A stretch of 7,555 nt of DNA, taken from JBFFXF01 sp041569895 (GTDB lineage: Bacteria; Planctomycetota; UBA8108; JACQVS01). The stretch is from assembly GCA_041569895.1 (NCBI GenBank), contig JBFFXF010000328.1, positions 1 through 7,555 of the forward strand, written 5' to 3'. The position numbers were made by a program, and so were the translations under genes. Shown here piece after piece: positions 6,197 to 7,555 of this stretch; position 1 is the stretch's first letter; each line of letters begins with the position of its first letter. The notes beneath the pieces are model-generated. The model ran no database searches, was not told the DNA's origin, and worked only from the letters and a program-made list of their open reading frames with translations.

Positions 6197-7089
6197 AACA
6201 GGCCCTCCGTGCGCAGTTCCTCGATCGGCTCGTCGAAAGAGCACGACCCGAACGAGCGGAAGAGCGCGCGGCGGGCGGCAGCGATCTCGTCGACGTCGAC
6301 GATGAGGCCGCGGTAGGCGAGCCCGACGTCGCGAAACTCGAAGGCGTCTCGCGGGGCGCCGAGGACGTCGATGATCTCGTCGCCCTCGACGGCGCCGACT
6401 CGACACAGCACGGCGGCGACCGCGAGGTTCAGGAAGCCGTGCATCGCCACCGACGGCGTCCCCGCGCCCGCCGCCGGGCGCTGGCCGGCGAAGGGGTGGT
6501 GCAGCCCGGCGGTCGCCTTGAACGGCACCTGCGCGCCCGCGGCCGAGGCCACGAACGCGCCGAGCCTCGCGGCGTCCGGAAAGGCGGCGGCGGTGACGCC
6601 TCCGGTGCGCACCTTGGCGGCGAAGTCGCCCGAGGCGATGATCGCGAGGCGCGCCTCGACCTCGCCGTCGAGCGGCACCTCGAAGAACGCCTCGATACCC
6701 GGCGAGAGGTACGTTCCGACCCGGTCGATCGCCCGCGTCGAGAGCGGCATGACCTCGACCGACACGACCTCCGCCCCACCGCGCAGCCGATCGTTGAAGG
6801 CGCGCACCAGGTCGAGCTCGGCCTCGGGGTCCTCTCCGAGCACGACGCTGAGCGGCCAGGGACGGCGCGGCTCGTCGGTGAGGTATCGCGGCGCGAGGTC
6901 CTCGACCGCGTCGAGCGCGTGCGACGGCACGACGAGCCGCCCGAGCAGCCCGGCATGCTCGCCGCGTCGCGCAGCGGCCCAGCTTCGCAGCATGTCGTCC
7001 ACCGGCAGCTTCGCCGGCAAAAACATGCCGGCGTAATCGATGCTCGAGTCGAGAAGCGCCAGGATCGACGCGGGCTTGGTCTCAGTCAT
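6193..7089 (-). CDS. Uncharacterised conserved-looking protein in the phenylalanine/tyrosine catabolic operon
   Basis: 298 residues, soluble, no signal peptide. I do not recognise a named family, though I have an impression of similar unannotated proteins in other GC-rich bacteria. Notable segments are IDYAGMFLPAKLPVDDML (17-34), FAAKVRTGG (156-164), FPDA (170-173), VPFKATAGLHHP (188-199), MHGFLNL (216-222) and the terminal SFGSCSFDEPIEEL (279-292). Lys159 in AKVRTGG and Lys191 in FKATAGLHH recall the paired lysines of DeoC-type class I aldolases (KTSTG and KxxGG), which suggests a TIM barrel. That is a pattern-level resemblance only. The ATG at 7087-7089 overlaps the hydroxylase stop by 8 bases, and its own stop overlaps the fumarylacetoacetase start by 4. 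It is therefore locked between two phenylalanine/tyrosine catabolic genes and probably serves the same pathway. Roles such as maleylacetoacetate isomerisation or pterin recycling are possible but not shown by sequence. Confidence 0.9.
   Translation of the reverse strand: MTETKPASILALLDSSIDYAGMFLPAKLPVDDMLRSWAAARRGEHAGLLGRLVVPSHALDAVEDLAPRYLTDEPRRPWPLSVVLGEDPEAELDLVRAFNDRLRGGAEVVSVEVMPLSTRAIDRVGTYLSPGIEAFFEVPLDGEVEARLAIIASGDFAAKVRTGGVTAAAFPDAARLGAFVASAAGAQVPFKATAGLHHPFAGQRPAAGAGTPSVAMHGFLNLAVAAVLCRVGAVEGDEIIDVLGAPRDAFEFRDVGLAYRGLIVDVDEIAAARRALFRSFGSCSFDEPIEELRTEGLL
6203..6208 (-). promoter_or_regulatory. Ribosome binding site deciding the fumarylacetoacetase GTG start
   Basis: GGAGGG on the minus strand lies 6 bases before the GTG at 6194-6196, within the last codons (Glu-Gly-Leu-Leu) of the upstream gene. 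It supports the GTG start that gives a normal-length fumarylacetoacetase. Confidence 0.75.
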
Positions 7090-7555
7090 CGTCGTCCGCC
7101 CCCGTGAGCTCCAGAAACGACCGCAGATCGGTCTCGTTGATCAGAGGCTCTCCCGGGCTGACGTTGTCGAGACGGCCGTCGAGCACCCAGCGCTCGAGCC
7201 GCTCGACCTCCGAGTAGAGGTGATCGAACGAGTCGATCAGGAAGAGCAGCGGCTGGAAGTGATGGATCTCGAAGTACTGGTTGACCACCCACTCGAGCTG
7301 GAACGGGTGGCGCTGGACGTCGGGTGACTCGACCGAGTGCCGGATCTCCTCGCGCGAGCTCAGCAGCCCGCTCCCGTAGACGCAGACGTCCTTGCCCCGC
7401 GGACGCCGCATCAGCCCGAACTCGATCGTGAACCAGAAGAAACGCGCCAGCGCCTTGATCTTGCTCTCGAGACGGCGAACTCGGTCCTCCTCGTCGGTGA
7501 CCTCGCGCGCGGCGAGGGCGGCCGCGTGCGCCACCTCGCCGATGCGCACCAGGAC
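7082..7555 (-). CDS. phhA: Phenylalanine 4-monooxygenase, C-terminal part
   Basis: The last 157 residues of a biopterin-dependent aromatic amino acid hydroxylase; the N-terminal half lies beyond 7555. The enzyme converts L-phenylalanine to L-tyrosine using O2, Fe(II) and tetrahydropterin. FFWFTIEFGL contains the glutamate that is the third iron ligand (Glu330 in the human enzyme; codon at 7421-7423). VYGSGLLSSREEI, with the conserved active-site serine region, and FQPLLFLIDSFDHL follow in the expected order. The two iron-binding histidines would be upstream and cannot be checked. The acidic end LTGADDDD stops at 7082, where the next gene has already begun 8 bases earlier. GTG at 7547-7549 is only an internal valine codon, since the family sequence continues upstream. 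Tyrosine and tryptophan hydroxylases share the fold, but in bacteria phenylalanine hydroxylase is by far the likeliest. Confidence 0.92.
   Translation of the reverse strand, partial: VLVRIGEVAHAAALAAREVTDEEDRVRRLESKIKALARFFWFTIEFGLMRRPRGKDVCVYGSGLLSSREEIRHSVESPDVQRHPFQLEWVVNQYFEIHHFQPLLFLIDSFDHLYSEVERLERWVLDGRLDNVSPGEPLINETDLRSFLELTGADDDD

Noticed and set aside
5291..6316. Plus-strand open frame of 341 codons opposite fumarylacetoacetase
   Set aside because: It is the Arg/Ala/Val-rich antisense shadow of a confirmed gene, with no family resemblance.

Overview
The window is GC-rich (roughly two-thirds G+C by eye) bacterial DNA. All seven genes I can support lie on the minus strand, so the window reads biologically from right to left. 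Codon use, the S23-type four-helix-bundle gene, and the degenerate GAGTCG hexamer tracts between genes suggest a large-genome environmental bacterium such as a member of Myxococcota or a related former deltaproteobacterial lineage. That assignment is an inference from style, not a proven placement.

Right part (7555 to 3510): a tightly packed aromatic amino acid catabolic operon. It starts with the C-terminal part of a phenylalanine 4-monooxygenase that runs off the window edge. Next comes an uncharacterised 298-residue protein whose start overlaps the hydroxylase stop by 8 bases. Fumarylacetoacetase follows, with a GTG start overlapping the previous stop as GTGA. The last enzyme is a PLP-dependent beta-eliminating lyase of the tryptophanase / tyrosine phenol-lyase family. 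The hydroxylase makes tyrosine from phenylalanine, and fumarylacetoacetase ends the homogentisate pathway with fumarate and acetoacetate. The intermediate enzymes (aminotransferase, HPP dioxygenase, homogentisate dioxygenase, isomerase) are not here and may lie beyond 7555. The lyase carries the tryptophanase version of all three family specificity residues, so I call it a tryptophanase that would yield indole, pyruvate and ammonia.

Middle part (3507 to 516): a 757-residue, cysteine-free, membrane-anchored protein built from about six beta-sandwich modules and ending in a PDZ-like domain. It starts 2 bases after the lyase stop, with a strong ribosome site inside the lyase's last codons. A 229-residue intramembrane zinc protease of the site-2 protease (M50) family follows 28 bases later.

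Left part (515 to 1): a roughly 400-base non-coding gap with two adjacent tandem-repeat blocks (a degenerate GAGTCG hexamer and three copies of a 13-mer), a GC-rich hairpin and a short GA/CT dinucleotide tract. The gap ends at the first 38 codons of a four-helix-bundle (S23-type) protein that leaves the window.

The best candidate for something undescribed is the 298-residue protein at 6193-7089. It is embedded by overlap between two known phenylalanine/tyrosine catabolic genes and has two lysine motifs reminiscent of DeoC-type class I aldolases. The second candidate is the pairing of a PDZ-ended surface protein with a minimal, PDZ-less site-2 protease.
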